NCBI RefSeq assembly: GCF_007992435.1
Contig: NZ_BKAG01000014.1
Span: 90,390 to 154,389 of the forward strand
Length of the DNA: 64,000 bases
Source: Prosthecobacter gellanilyticus
GTDB lineage: Bacteria > Verrucomicrobiota > Verrucomicrobiia > Verrucomicrobiales > Verrucomicrobiaceae
Reading direction: 5' to 3'
In this document: positions 53,501 through 61,733 of the stretch, piece by piece
Position numbering within the stretch: position 1 is the stretch's first letter
How the letters are laid out: every line of letters starts with the position of its first letter
Notes under the pieces: generated by a model
Seen by the model: only the letters and a program-made list of their open reading frames with translations
Databases searched by the model: none
What the model was told of the DNA's origin: nothing
Position numbers and translations under genes: made by a program

Positions 53501-56257
53501 TTTACTCAACTGCTCCATCATGCAAGTAATGGCTCATTCAACTGGCTGGAGGTCAGACCAAGTTCTGAGACCAACGGAGGTGATCATGTGGTGCCATCCA
53601 TGCGCATGCGTTTCCCGCTGCTGGGTCTGCGGGTGCCTTCTCGGCTCTACCGCTGCCAAACGACCGGTCAGGTATGGCCTCGCGGCACCGCAGGACTTTA
53701 CCCTGGAGCTGCCAGCGCGTCGCTCAATGAGATCAGTGCGGATGATTTGGATCAGGATCCTCGCCTCGGGCGGCGCAGGCGTGAGTTGCGGGAATGGGAG
53801 GGCTTCCGACTCGGTCTATGGGCAGAGGAGCACAGCGCCCAACTATCGCCGCAGGAAAATGCGAGGCTCCAAGACCTCTTCCGTGATGGGATGCGGAACA
53901 TCCTCAGCAGCACGACCACGCTGGAGCTAGGAATAGACATCGGCGGCCTTAGCGCCGTCTTGCTAGGGAATCTGCCGCCTGGAAAGGCAAACTACCTCCA
54001 GCGTGCAGGTCGTGCAGGTCGCCGTGCAGACGGATCCAGTGCTGTGCTAGGTTTTGCGCGGCCATCTCCGTATGAGCGGGAGGTGTTTCTGGACTTCCGC
54101 CGCTATTTGAATCGAGATTTGCGCCGCCCCACGGTCTTCCTGGATCGTGCGGCCATCGTGCGGCGCCACGCTCACTCGTGGCTGCTGGGAGAGTTCTTCG
54201 GCAGCCAATATGCTCATGGCGAGCATACGGGAGCCATGGACGCATATGGCAAAATGGGAGCGTTTACCGGCGAACCATTGCCGGCCAAGTGGAGCAGTGA
54301 TGAGCCAGCAAAGCCTGTGTTGCCGGAAAGAAATGCTGTGAACCTCGCTGATGCCTTCTTGAGTTACCTCGATCAAATTGCCACGGCAACCCCAACACGG
54401 ATGCAGACGGCGCTGGCACATCTGTGGCACGGTTGCCCTGAGCTAGAAGCTTTGATGCAAGACACCACTTCATGGCCGCAAGTCGTCCAGACCATCCGCG
54501 CTGATTTTGCCGCTGCCTATGAAAGGTGGCGTGAAAATGTCCGCTCTCTGCTGGCTGCATGGGATGAAGTGCCAGCAATCCCACCTGTTCACAGCTCTGC
54601 TGCTGCGAACCGTGCGCAGGCGAATGCAATCTACTACCAGCTAAGGACGCTCCACCAGATGACGGTGATCGAGTCACTGGCAGATGCCCGAGTGCTCCCA
54701 CGCTACGGCTTCCCCATCGGTCAGTGCAAACTTCATATCCAAGTCTCGGAACGTGATCCGCACACGGGCCGCTATCAGCTCCGCGAAGAAGACCAGTTTC
54801 GCCTGCAACGAGACAGCATGATGGCGATGCGCGAGTATGTGCCAGGCTCGCAACTGCTCGCAGGTGGAAAGATCGTCACATCTCGCGGCCTGCTGAAGCA
54901 TTGGACGGGTGCGATGGTCGCAAATGAATCTTGGGGACTGCGTGGACGCTTCATTCGCACTCAGAACGGCTACTTTCACTACAGTTGCAGTGCTGAGGCA
55001 CCGCGCCAGCCGTCCAATGCGAATCCACAATCGCCGCCCAAGTCTGGAGAGATGATCTTTCCGAAGACTGGCTTTTGCACCTCTACCTCTGAGCAACCCC
55101 GCCACGGCAGCGACTTCGAGAAAGTCGGTTCCGTAGAGGTCTATACCATCGCCTTTGAGGATGCAGCGCGCTGTGATGCACCGCAGCCGGGCTTTGGCGG
55201 CATTCCGGGCTGCACCGTCACCTACTGCCACGGTGGAGAGTTGCTGCTGCTAAATGGAGGTGAGTTTGGCAAAGGTTTCGCCATCTGTCAGAAGTGCGGT
55301 TATGCGGACAGTGAACTGCACTCCACAGGCCAAGGCCGGGCGAAGCTGCCGAGTCACTATGAAAGACACCACGCACTGCAATCCACAGCCCGCTGGGGTG
55401 ATAGGCGCTGCTGGGAAGATGACGAAGCGCCGGTGTGGCGTCGTCAGCATCTCGCCGCACGGCAGACGACACATCTGCTGAAGCTGGATTTCTCCCGCTG
55501 TGGTCAACCATTCAGTGAAGAGCTGATCCGCACCCTCGGGCAAGCATTGCGACTAGCAGCGGCGAATGTGCTGGAGCAGGATGCTCGGGAGATACGGGCT
55601 ATCGAGCCATCTCTCGATCCACAAACTGGCGGCTACACCTCCGTCGTGCTCTACGACACCCTAGCGGGCGGCGCTGGTCATTTGGCACAACTCTCCCACC
55701 CGAGCTACCCCGAGCGTGCCCGTGAATGGATCGACCAAACCATCACCCTGCTCACCGTGGAACCAACCTATCCAGACAGTGTTCGCCAACGCGAAGCCAT
55801 GCGCCGCGTGCTCACCTCGGATGCAATGGATGACATGGTGCCCATGGAAGCACTCGCTTTTCTGCTGCAAGCCCGGAATGCTGCTTGCGCGGTAGAACCA
55901 GCCGCCGTGGTGGATTCCGTTATCCCGAAAGATGCGTGGACACTGGATCGCCTTCTCACAGAAGACCCACCCCAGCAGTTTGAACTCACCTATCACTGCA
56001 ACGACATCGCTGGAGTAACAGATTTGGCTCAGTGTGAAATTTGCAATACTAAGCCCTCCGCACGAACCCCTGTGATCCTGCGACACGACAGACTTCCCGG
56101 AGGCATCGCAGCCGGAGGCTGGTATGCCAGTGCGCTCGACGATGGCAGTTGGCGGGTGCGTTTGAGCAAAACTGAAGGTGCCTCGCCTGAACTGCGCATG
56201 AGCCAGACAGAGTATGACTCGCTCATGCCACTCGCAATTATCCACCGCAACGCCTGA
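50567..56257 (+). CDS. druE: DruE-like giant SF2 helicase with DUF1998 domain
   Basis: 1896 residues from ATG 50567, coupled to the upstream gene. Motif I VTAGTGAGKTESF (about 122-135), motif Ia IILYPMNALVNDQ, motif II LVLDEAHIY (about 266-274), motif III ATSAT, and motif VI QRAGRAGRR (about 1144-1152), separated by a helicase insert of over 800 residues. A C-terminal DUF1998-type region (about 1520-1720) has a Cys-rich ICQKCGYADSE and YTSVVLYDTLAGGAGHL. Size and order match DruE, the shared helicase of Druantia systems; DISARM DrmA also has DUF1998 but is shorter. No DISARM methylase or DrmB is here. Expected to translocate on DNA during phage defence. Confidence 0.82.
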   Translation: MSQLNTLDLRDRLISRISAFALDDHFVSDSALRGVLETIWSGPPELGGLGSELWVEGAFPSEQAEETLEQVAARGVLSSALARQLDRVGEFPLSRAPYTHQLRSLEAAHESRDVPEGQPALVVTAGTGAGKTESFLLPMLERLWTQTAEDRQGVSAIILYPMNALVNDQVGRLDKWLDGQDRVSFFHFTSETPEDKDIANSRGVQEATRARFRTRQQARGFEDRHGEPIRDGSGPQPQILVTNYSMLEYMLCRPQDAVFFGRNLRVLVLDEAHIYTGNLAAEITLLLRRVQMRCGRRPEEVLHIATSATIGGGAAALRPFAAQLFSKDESLVRLIEGRRIRPTLEVADAGAPLPLSLAEQLAANPPPEGGTVRVTPDGDSEFVAANAEEWQWWRAVLSLLAPEPRVSEAMNRADRFASPMLADVLRFSPAVARLQNLLWADETMPRLLLPELATQMFGQNNAASQQATRILLQMSACARSRPSEWPLVPNRLHYLMRGPEGMMLSFRRDVSADGYHPLNGIGQVFSAGANPAACGDFEDHPLTLVRCQTSGWWGVAARQVDGHLRPVPSSIVLHGRNEDGEDLFDPETPNQQQAMRVKLFSLTEVENVPCRHFDPQTGRYSGSGYGVPLWEVTQCPRSGVVFDKRNVGWFAARARLQLSLIAETALAAMPEFPHANKAWKPARGRRLLVFSDSRAEAARLGPRLTRQHELQLFRAAVIHELGNLTQAGGDGDADYFQQEIVRIEGELSRPNLSPVIRQRLQSSLADAQESLQGLQSGGSVRQWADRLQESPLIAEIMDLDSAAEHDFQDGNRQQRWRRNAEQVQASLVSLLGRELARRPTWPQPGLETLGLVEVVYPGVEALTPPPRICGTVSMEVAEALHQTWAGYLACMLDALRNQGCITLGRDRDDDDYKYGSALLGKYFSARDSFKRGMISFIGVHFEGQQTSRRNAFSRDYLMACGMSRESAVQRAGEVMEHVFTQLLHHASNGSFNWLEVRPSSETNGGDHVVPSMRMRFPLLGLRVPSRLYRCQTTGQVWPRGTAGLYPGAASASLNEISADDLDQDPRLGRRRRELREWEGFRLGLWAEEHSAQLSPQENARLQDLFRDGMRNILSSTTTLELGIDIGGLSAVLLGNLPPGKANYLQRAGRAGRRADGSSAVLGFARPSPYEREVFLDFRRYLNRDLRRPTVFLDRAAIVRRHAHSWLLGEFFGSQYAHGEHTGAMDAYGKMGAFTGEPLPAKWSSDEPAKPVLPERNAVNLADAFLSYLDQIATATPTRMQTALAHLWHGCPELEALMQDTTSWPQVVQTIRADFAAAYERWRENVRSLLAAWDEVPAIPPVHSSAAANRAQANAIYYQLRTLHQMTVIESLADARVLPRYGFPIGQCKLHIQVSERDPHTGRYQLREEDQFRLQRDSMMAMREYVPGSQLLAGGKIVTSRGLLKHWTGAMVANESWGLRGRFIRTQNGYFHYSCSAEAPRQPSNANPQSPPKSGEMIFPKTGFCTSTSEQPRHGSDFEKVGSVEVYTIAFEDAARCDAPQPGFGGIPGCTVTYCHGGELLLLNGGEFGKGFAICQKCGYADSELHSTGQGRAKLPSHYERHHALQSTARWGDRRCWEDDEAPVWRRQHLAARQTTHLLKLDFSRCGQPFSEELIRTLGQALRLAAANVLEQDAREIRAIEPSLDPQTGGYTSVVLYDTLAGGAGHLAQLSHPSYPERAREWIDQTITLLTVEPTYPDSVRQREAMRRVLTSDAMDDMVPMEALAFLLQARNAACAVEPAAVVDSVIPKDAWTLDRLLTEDPPQQFELTYHCNDIAGVTDLAQCEICNTKPSARTPVILRHDRLPGGIAAGGWYASALDDGSWRVRLSKTEGASPELRMSQTEYDSLMPLAIIHRNA

Positions 56258-56262
56258 CCGAC

Positions 56263-57936
56263 ATGGCACGCCTCGTCCCCCATCACGACACATCTACAAT
56301 CGAGCATCCCTCCGAGCGCAGTGTAGCCGAGGCCCTTTGTGCGCAACTACCACCTGAAGTTGTCGTCTTTCATAGCTACCCCTGGCTGCGGCCCGAAAGG
56401 CACGAGCGCAGTGGCAAGGTGAACCTCCACGAAGGAGAGGCAGATTTTGTCGTCCTGCATCCACGCTTCGGCATCTTGGTCGTGGAGGTGAAGGGCGGAC
56501 ACGTCTACTACGACCAGCGCACGATGCGCTGGGAGCGGCACGGAGCACGCCATGAAATGAAGGACCCCTTCGTGCAGGCAGCCAAGAACATGCACATCCT
56601 TGAAGCCACCGCAAAAGAGCGCTACTTCAGAAATGAACTGCCATTCGTGCGCGGCTACTGCGCTGTGTTTCCTGACTGTGAATGGACCGGCACCGCGCCA
56701 CCTGGAGCGGTGAATGCCAATCTCTTCGCCGCCAGTGACCTGAGCAAACTCGGCACACGCCTGGAAGCTCTCTTCCGCGCTTTTGACCGCCGAAAAGACC
56801 ACACGCCGCTGCCCACTTCGGTGCTCGATGGCTTGATGAAGGCGCTCACCTCCGAGTTCAAACTCACGCCTGCTTTGTGGCGTGAGATCGAGCAGCAAGA
56901 GCGCATCCTGTTTCGTTTCACGGAGGATCAGTTGCTACTGCTCACTTTTCTCAATCAACATCGCCGAGCAGCCGTGGAGGGAGTCGCAGGTTCCGGCAAA
57001 ACTCAGCTCGCACTCGCCAAAGCCCGGCAGTTCGCCGATGAAGGTAAGCGAGTGCTGCTCCTCTGCTACAACCGAATGCTCGCCGATTGGCTGGCTGAGC
57101 AGGTTATCGAACAGAAAGACCAAATAACCGCAATCAACTATCACCGCATGGCGCTCGAATGGTGCACCAGGGCAAAAGTCGCCTTTCCGGCAGCCAGTCA
57201 GGATGAGGCATTTTGGAGCACATCGGCAGCAAGGCTCTTTGAGAATGCCATCGAACGCTTGGATAAAGACCGCTTCGACGCTGTCGTTGTCGATGAAGGC
57301 CAGGACTTTCACGAGTCCTGGTGGGACAGCGTGGAGTGGCTCAATCGAGACCTTTCCGACGGCCCACTCTATGTGTTCTACGACCCTGCGCAGCAACTCC
57401 AACACCAAACACACCAGCATCTACCCAAACTCGGAACGCCTTTCCATCTGCCCACCAACTGTAGAAACACAAAGCAAATCTCTGACTTCTGCGCGAAAGC
57501 TATCGGGCGTGCCATACCCGTAAAGCCTGGTCAGCCCGAAGGCAGGTCGCCAACAATCAGGATCGCAGTAGATGAAAAGGCGCAGAAAGCACAGGTGGCT
57601 GCGTGTCTTGATGAATGGCTCTCTGGCCCAAGCGGCCTCTCTTGCAAGCAGGTCGCCATCTTGAGCGCCCTGCCTCTCTTAAGGAGCTCGCTGCGCCATA
57701 CCGCTTCGATTGGTCGCTGGCGACTCACCGAAGATCTCGAAGAATGGAGAGCTGGAAAAGCTGTCCTGCATACGACTTTGCGACGATTTAAGGGGTTGGA
57801 AGCGGATGCCGTTGTTGTCCATGATATTCCAAAACTTGGTGCGCCCACTATCGAAGACCAGTTTTCGAGAGCGCATCTCTACGTCGCAAGTTCCCGCGCC
57901 AAACACCTCCTTTGCCTAGTAAGCTACGAACACTAG
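56263..57936 (+). CDS. NERD nuclease fused to UvrD/PcrA-like helicase, third gene of the Druantia-like operon
   Basis: 557 residues, starting 5 bases after the druE-like stop. Residues about 12-120 are a NERD nuclease-related domain: EGEADFVVLHPRFGILVVEVKGG gives Asp61, Glu75 and Lys77 of a D-Ex(K) site. The rest is an SF1 helicase: Walker A GVAGSGKT (about 240-247), VVVDEGQDF (about 343), LPTNCRNT (about 397) and the final motifs LRRFKGLEADAVVV and LYVASSRAK. The tight spacing makes it part of the same operon. It is not one of the standard Druantia type III components I know of, so this may be an extended variant. Confidence 0.85.
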   Translation: MARLVPHHDTSTIEHPSERSVAEALCAQLPPEVVVFHSYPWLRPERHERSGKVNLHEGEADFVVLHPRFGILVVEVKGGHVYYDQRTMRWERHGARHEMKDPFVQAAKNMHILEATAKERYFRNELPFVRGYCAVFPDCEWTGTAPPGAVNANLFAASDLSKLGTRLEALFRAFDRRKDHTPLPTSVLDGLMKALTSEFKLTPALWREIEQQERILFRFTEDQLLLLTFLNQHRRAAVEGVAGSGKTQLALAKARQFADEGKRVLLLCYNRMLADWLAEQVIEQKDQITAINYHRMALEWCTRAKVAFPAASQDEAFWSTSAARLFENAIERLDKDRFDAVVVDEGQDFHESWWDSVEWLNRDLSDGPLYVFYDPAQQLQHQTHQHLPKLGTPFHLPTNCRNTKQISDFCAKAIGRAIPVKPGQPEGRSPTIRIAVDEKAQKAQVAACLDEWLSGPSGLSCKQVAILSALPLLRSSLRHTASIGRWRLTEDLEEWRAGKAVLHTTLRRFKGLEADAVVVHDIPKLGAPTIEDQFSRAHLYVASSRAKHLLCLVSYEH

Positions 57937-58073
57937 TCATTCATTGAACACGCCGTGCTTGAATTAAACGAGCGCCAGATCTTTGAGCGGACCAAGGCTG
58001 TCTTCGGGTATTTCAATCTGCCTTTCGATGTGGCGGGCTGAAGATCTCCCTACTCAAATCGTCCAAGGTCCGC

Positions 58074-58259
58074 ATGAAGCTGATTCTGGCCCTCCTATTG
58101 CCCGTTCCCGCCTTTACTGACTCTGCGTCTTCACTTGCTGGTAAAACTGCCACGCTCAAAGATGAGACGGGCAAAGCCACGACGACCTCCAGCACGTCAG
58201 GACCAAAACGACCTCCGGAGATGCTCTGGATCGAGGGAACGGGACGGATACACAATTGA
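58074..58259 (+). CDS. Small exported peptide, 61 residues
   Basis: ATG 58074; a signal-like MKLILALLLPVPAFTDSAS and then a Thr/Ser/Lys-rich low-complexity mature part with PPEMLWIEGTGRIHN at the end. It lies 80 bases before dinB. No motif; the short length and simple composition leave it doubtful. Confidence 0.4.
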   Translation: MKLILALLLPVPAFTDSASSLAGKTATLKDETGKATTTSSTSGPKRPPEMLWIEGTGRIHN

Positions 58260-58339
58260 GCAGCACCGATGCGCACGCCTTTTCCGCCATCAACTTGCGA
58301 AGAGCATGAACGGGCTTAGCATCCATCCCCCTCTAAGTC

Positions 58340-59386
58340 ATGCCACGAGTAATTCTTCACGTCGACATGGATGCGTTCTTTGCCTCCATCGAGCAGCGTG
58401 ACCATCCTGAATTCCGAGGAAAGCCCGTGATCGTGGGTTCTCCGGCTGATCAAAGAGGAGTGGTGTGTGCAGCCAGCTATGAAGCCAGGAAATTCAAGGT
58501 GCGGTCTGCCATGCCTTCAAGAACCGCCGCAAAGCTCTGTCCTCATGGCATCTTTGTTCGTCCTCGGATGGAGATTTATCGCGCTGAATCCGTTCTCATC
58601 ATGGAGATCCTGCGGAGTTTTACTCCATTGGTCGAACGGATGTCTGTAGATGAAGCCTACCTAGACCTTAGCGAAATGGGTGATGCAGTCGAGTTGGCGC
58701 GAGAGATCAAACGGCGAATCAAAGACGAACGTGGACTGACCTCAAGCATCGGTGTGAGTTCAAACAAGTTTCTCGCTAAGCTGGGAAGCGGGTTTCAGAA
58801 GCCGGATGGGCTAACTGTGATTCGTGACGAGGAGAAAGTGGAGTTTTTGAAGCCTCTTCCAGTCGGATCAATCAACGGTGTCGGACCAGTCACAGCTCAA
58901 GCACTCCAAGCCAAAGGAATTCAAACCATTGGCGAACTGCAAAACACCACCCTCGATCTTGGAACCATTGTAGGTTCATTTGCCGAGACCTTAAAGCAGC
59001 GTGCCTTGGGAATTGATGATCGGCCGGTGGATCTGAGCGATGAGCGCAAAAGCATCAGTGCGGAAACCACTTTTTTAAATGACACGGATCATCGACCTAC
59101 ATTACGTGCGGCTCTCAAGGAAATGGCGAGAGATGTGGCCCAAACACTCGATACCGAAGGTGTGGCAGCCTTAACAGTCCAGGTGAAGGTGAGGTATAGC
59201 GATTTCACCACATTCACCCGGCAGATACGCCTGCAGGAACCTGTCACGACAGCTCGTGAGATTTATCACCTTGCCTGCTTCCTCCTGGCTAAAAATCAAT
59301 TGGTGAAGCAGCCTTTGAGGTTGCTCGGCATCGGTCTTTCAACCCTAGTTCCACCCACACGAGATCAGTTTTTGTTGTCGTTTTGA
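58340..59386 (+). CDS. dinB: DNA polymerase IV (Y-family)
   Basis: 348 residues, normal length. Y-family motifs: ILHVDMDAFFASIEQRDHPEFRGKPVIVG at the N-terminus with the first catalytic Asp; MSVDEAYLDLSEMG (about 98-110) with the second acidic pair; SIGVSSNKFLAKLGSG (thumb-side motif); HhH region INGVGPVTAQALQAKGI; and a little-finger domain at about 235-340. The last six residues QFLLSF fit the QxxLxF sliding-clamp-binding motif. Performs error-prone lesion bypass. It sits at the inner edge of the island next to the tRNA-Gly, so it could be cargo or a core gene; an element-borne clamp exists at 39741. Confidence 0.93.
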   Translation: MPRVILHVDMDAFFASIEQRDHPEFRGKPVIVGSPADQRGVVCAASYEARKFKVRSAMPSRTAAKLCPHGIFVRPRMEIYRAESVLIMEILRSFTPLVERMSVDEAYLDLSEMGDAVELAREIKRRIKDERGLTSSIGVSSNKFLAKLGSGFQKPDGLTVIRDEEKVEFLKPLPVGSINGVGPVTAQALQAKGIQTIGELQNTTLDLGTIVGSFAETLKQRALGIDDRPVDLSDERKSISAETTFLNDTDHRPTLRAALKEMARDVAQTLDTEGVAALTVQVKVRYSDFTTFTRQIRLQEPVTTAREIYHLACFLLAKNQLVKQPLRLLGIGLSTLVPPTRDQFLLSF

Positions 59387-59605
59387 ACCAGAGGAGTGTG
59401 AAGCTCCACAAGAGCCCAGTCACTAGGATACTCGACAGAACAACTACTCGTGACGGATCACCATTATTAATGTCGGAACGCCTATTTCACATCGGCCAAA
59501 CGTTGCCAAACATGGTTGAATTTGGTCGGATATGTTACCACCCACGTTACCAAAAACCACCTTTTAGAAGCGATCCAAAGATCTAAATCGTTGATTATCA
59601 ACTGA
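59387..59605. other. Gap between dinB and the tRNA, expected junction zone of the island
   Basis: 219 bp without a supportable gene. If the element used the tRNA 3' end as its attachment site, the junction is at or just left of 59606. The sequence has modest repeats (gttgccaaac / gttaccaaaa) but no integrase fragment. Confidence 0.35.
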
Positions 59606-59679
59606 TGGAGCGGGTGATGGGAATCGAACCCACGTATCAAGCTTGGGAAGCTCGTGTTCTACCATTGAACTACACCCGC
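59606..59679 (-). tRNA. tRNA-Gly (anticodon CCC)
   Basis: 74 bases with encoded CCA. Acceptor arms GCGGGTG (59679-59673) and CACCCGC pair fully; the D-loop contains AATGGTAGA; the anticodon stem CGAGC/GCTTG encloses TTCCCAA, so the anticodon is CCC; the T arm GTGGGTTCGATTCCCAT has GTTCGATTC. It is on the minus strand, so its 3' end points left, toward the accessory region. That is the expected layout for an element integrated at a tRNA 3' end. Confidence 0.95.
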
Positions 59680-59825
59680 ATGGTGTTGCAGCGGAATGGC
59701 GGCGATTGAAGGTGGGGAGCGATGACTTGTCAAGACTGTGCAAACCGTTGTTCTTGGTTCCTTGTTCTTGGTTGTTCGTTGAAGGAGTCCAGTTCTCGGT
59801 TCGCCGTTGATTGGGTGGTGCTGCC

Positions 59826-60266
59826 TTACTTTCCGTCTTCGCGTTTGAGGAAGAGGGGGGCGTATTTTTCGGGCCAGTCGTCGGGGAGGCGTTGGGGTTT
59901 GCCTTGGGGCATTTGGACGAGGGCCAGGGACTGGCGGCAGGAGATGAGGAGGGTTTCCTCTCCGGCGCGGCGGACTTCAAAGGCGACCCAGAAGCGGACG
60001 CGCTCGAGGCGCTCGAGGCGGCCGGTGATGACGAGGTGGTCGCCGAGGGTGGCGGGCTTGCGGTAGTCGATCTCGGTGCGGACGACGACGGGGTAGATCT
60101 GGGTGACGGCCATCTCACGGAGGTTCATGCCCATCTTGGCGGCGAGACGGGTGCGGGCGGTCTCGATCATGCGGAGGTAGGCGATGTTGTGGACGACGCC
60201 GCCGATGTCGGTGTCGAAGAACATGACTTCCTCGCGGGTTTCGATGGTGGGGGTTTCTTCGGGCAT
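59826..60266 (-). CDS. Acyl-CoA thioesterase of the hot-dog/YbgC type
   Basis: 146 residues. The 4HBT thioesterase pattern is clear: EVMFFDTDIGGVVHNIAYLRMIETARTRLAAKMG near the N-terminus, with the catalytic Asp in FFDTD-x2-G-x-V-H-x3-Y, then PVVVRTEIDYRKPATLGDHLVITGRLERL and RFWVAFEVRRAGEETLLISCRQSLALVQMPQGKPQRLP. Hydrolyses acyl-CoA or acyl-ACP in the cytoplasm, often associated with Tol-Pal or lipid metabolism. GC-rich with strong third-position G/C, unlike genes left of the tRNA. Probably core chromosome. Confidence 0.88.
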   Translation of the reverse strand: MPEETPTIETREEVMFFDTDIGGVVHNIAYLRMIETARTRLAAKMGMNLREMAVTQIYPVVVRTEIDYRKPATLGDHLVITGRLERLERVRFWVAFEVRRAGEETLLISCRQSLALVQMPQGKPQRLPDDWPEKYAPLFLKREDGK

Positions 60267-61130
60267 GGGAGGAGCGGACAGGAGAGATGGAGTGTTGGAG
60301 AAATGGGGCAGAGTTTTTTTAACCGCTGATTAGACGCTGATGGGACGCTAATAGGGAAGATGGATTTATGAATTGGGAATTGAGGTGAATTCGCGGTGTC
60401 CAATGGGTCCGCTTGGGACGCTTGGAGGGGAGTTGGAGAGGGTGTAGGGTGCGGGCGCTATGAAAGGGAGCGTTTACGGTTGTTTACCGTGGTTGACAGT
60501 TGTTGACGGTGGTTTGTGACAGAGGCCGATCGGGAAAAGGAAGATGATTTTATGAGGGCCTACGGAACACGCGGAAGACACGGAAAGGGACGGGAGCAGT
60601 TGACGATTGTTTACTGTGGTTGATCCCGCATGCGGGATTGACGGTGGTTTCGAAGAAGACCGATCCGACTGGATCCGACCTGATCGGGGTGGTGTAGGGA
60701 CCGCGAAGCTCCTGGGTAGCTCGGGGCTAACCCCATTGGAATGGGGTTGTACGTCCAGAGGGACGATCTTCAGTGGTTCCGAAGGGAATCCAGGCTCATC
60801 AAGGTGGATCCAGGTTGGATTTTGCGGGAGGACGCGGGGGATCAACTTTCGGAGAAAGTTGGCCACTAGGGGGCGATCCAAGTAGATCCAGGTGGATCAA
60901 GGTTGGTTTTGAGTCGGCGAGCTTCAGAGAAGGGCGGGCTTACGCCGGCCGCTACACTGGGCGATCCGAGTGGATCCGACCTGGTCGGGGTGGTTGAAAT
61001 GGCCACTTGGGGGCGATCCAGGCTCATCAAGGTCGATCCAGCCTGAATCGGCTGACCTGATGCGATGGGGAGGACGAGGGTGGACTTGAAGACGTATTCT
61101 CTGAGGTTACTGGACTTTTATCTTTTTATT
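60267..61130. repeat. GC-rich intergenic region with nested direct repeats and hairpins
   Basis: 864 bp without a gene. A 32-bp unit with two mismatches occurs at 60662-60693 and 60963-60994 (starts GATCCGA, contains CGACCTG, ends GGGGTGGT). A 21-bp unit with one mismatch is at 60860-60880 and 61000-61020 (TGGCCACTAGGGGGCGATCC in the first). CCAGGCTCATCAAGGT is exact at 60790-60805 and 61018-61033. Hairpins: AACCCCATT/AATGGGGTT (60729-60748), CGTCC/GGACG (60752-60765), CAACTTTC/GAAAGTTG (60843-60861). Looks like a host repeat family of REP type. Confidence 0.6.
60554..60585 (+). repeat. Intergenic repeat copy 1 (GGAACACGCGGAAGACACGG type)
   Basis: 32 bases that recur with one mismatch at 63776-63807. 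Both copies lie between genes in the core region, which suggests a dispersed chromosomal repeat. Confidence 0.7.
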
Positions 61131-61733
61131 ATGGAACTCGACCTGACAGGACCGTTGCGTGAGCATGCTTATATGATTCTGGCGGGGCTGGTGACGCCGC
61201 GGCCGATCGCGCTGACGACGACGGTGGATGGGGAGGGGCGGGTGAATGCGGCCCCGTTCAGCTTCTTCAATGTGCTGGGGGATTCACCACCGATCGTGGG
61301 GCTGTGCCCGGGGGATCGGGAACCGGGGGTGCCAAAGGACACGGCGCGGAACATCCGGCTGACGCAGGAGTTTGTGGTGAACCTGGTGGATGAGTCGATC
61401 GCGGTGCAGATGAACCGCTGCTCGGCGACGCTGCCGCCGGGTGAGAATGAACTGGAGCTGGCCGGGTTGACGGCAGTGCCGAGCAGTGTGGTGAAGCCGC
61501 CAAGGATCGCGGAGGCGCCGGCGAGCCTGGAGTGCCGGTGTCATAGCATCATCGAGATCGGGGACAACCGGCTGATCATCGGCGAGGTGCTGCGGGTGCA
61601 TGTGGAGGACGGGGTTTTTGATCCGGAGACATGGCTGGTGAGGCCGGGCAAATATGCGCCGATCGGGCGGATGCAGTCGCCCCACTGGTACTGCAAGACG
61701 ACGGACCTCTTTGAGATGAGGCGCCCAGGGTGA
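61131..61733 (+). CDS. Flavin reductase-like / FMN-binding split-barrel protein
   Basis: 200 residues from ATG 61131 (MELDLTGPLREHAYMILAGLVTPRPIALTTTVDGEGRVNAAPFSFFN in outline). The features are those of the flavin reductase-like FMN-binding split barrel: PRPIALTTT-x-DGEGRVNAAPFSFFNVLGDSPPIVGLCPG, KDTARNIRLTQEFVVNLVDE, and a C-terminal KYAPIGRMQSPHWYCKTTDLF. Binds FMN and reduces flavin, or acts in related redox reactions; substrate unknown. GC-rich, core-like codon use. Confidence 0.85.
   Translation: MELDLTGPLREHAYMILAGLVTPRPIALTTTVDGEGRVNAAPFSFFNVLGDSPPIVGLCPGDREPGVPKDTARNIRLTQEFVVNLVDESIAVQMNRCSATLPPGENELELAGLTAVPSSVVKPPRIAEAPASLECRCHSIIEIGDNRLIIGEVLRVHVEDGVFDPETWLVRPGKYAPIGRMQSPHWYCKTTDLFEMRRPG

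Noticed and set aside
50567..56257. DISARM (DrmA) instead of DruE
   Set aside because: No DrmB-like DUF1998 protein, PLD nuclease or methylase gene nearby, and the helicase is longer than DrmA.
59564..60118. 184-residue Ser/Pro-rich minus frame across the tRNA and thioesterase
   Set aside because: Low-complexity shadow of the GC-rich thioesterase gene and it runs through the tRNA.
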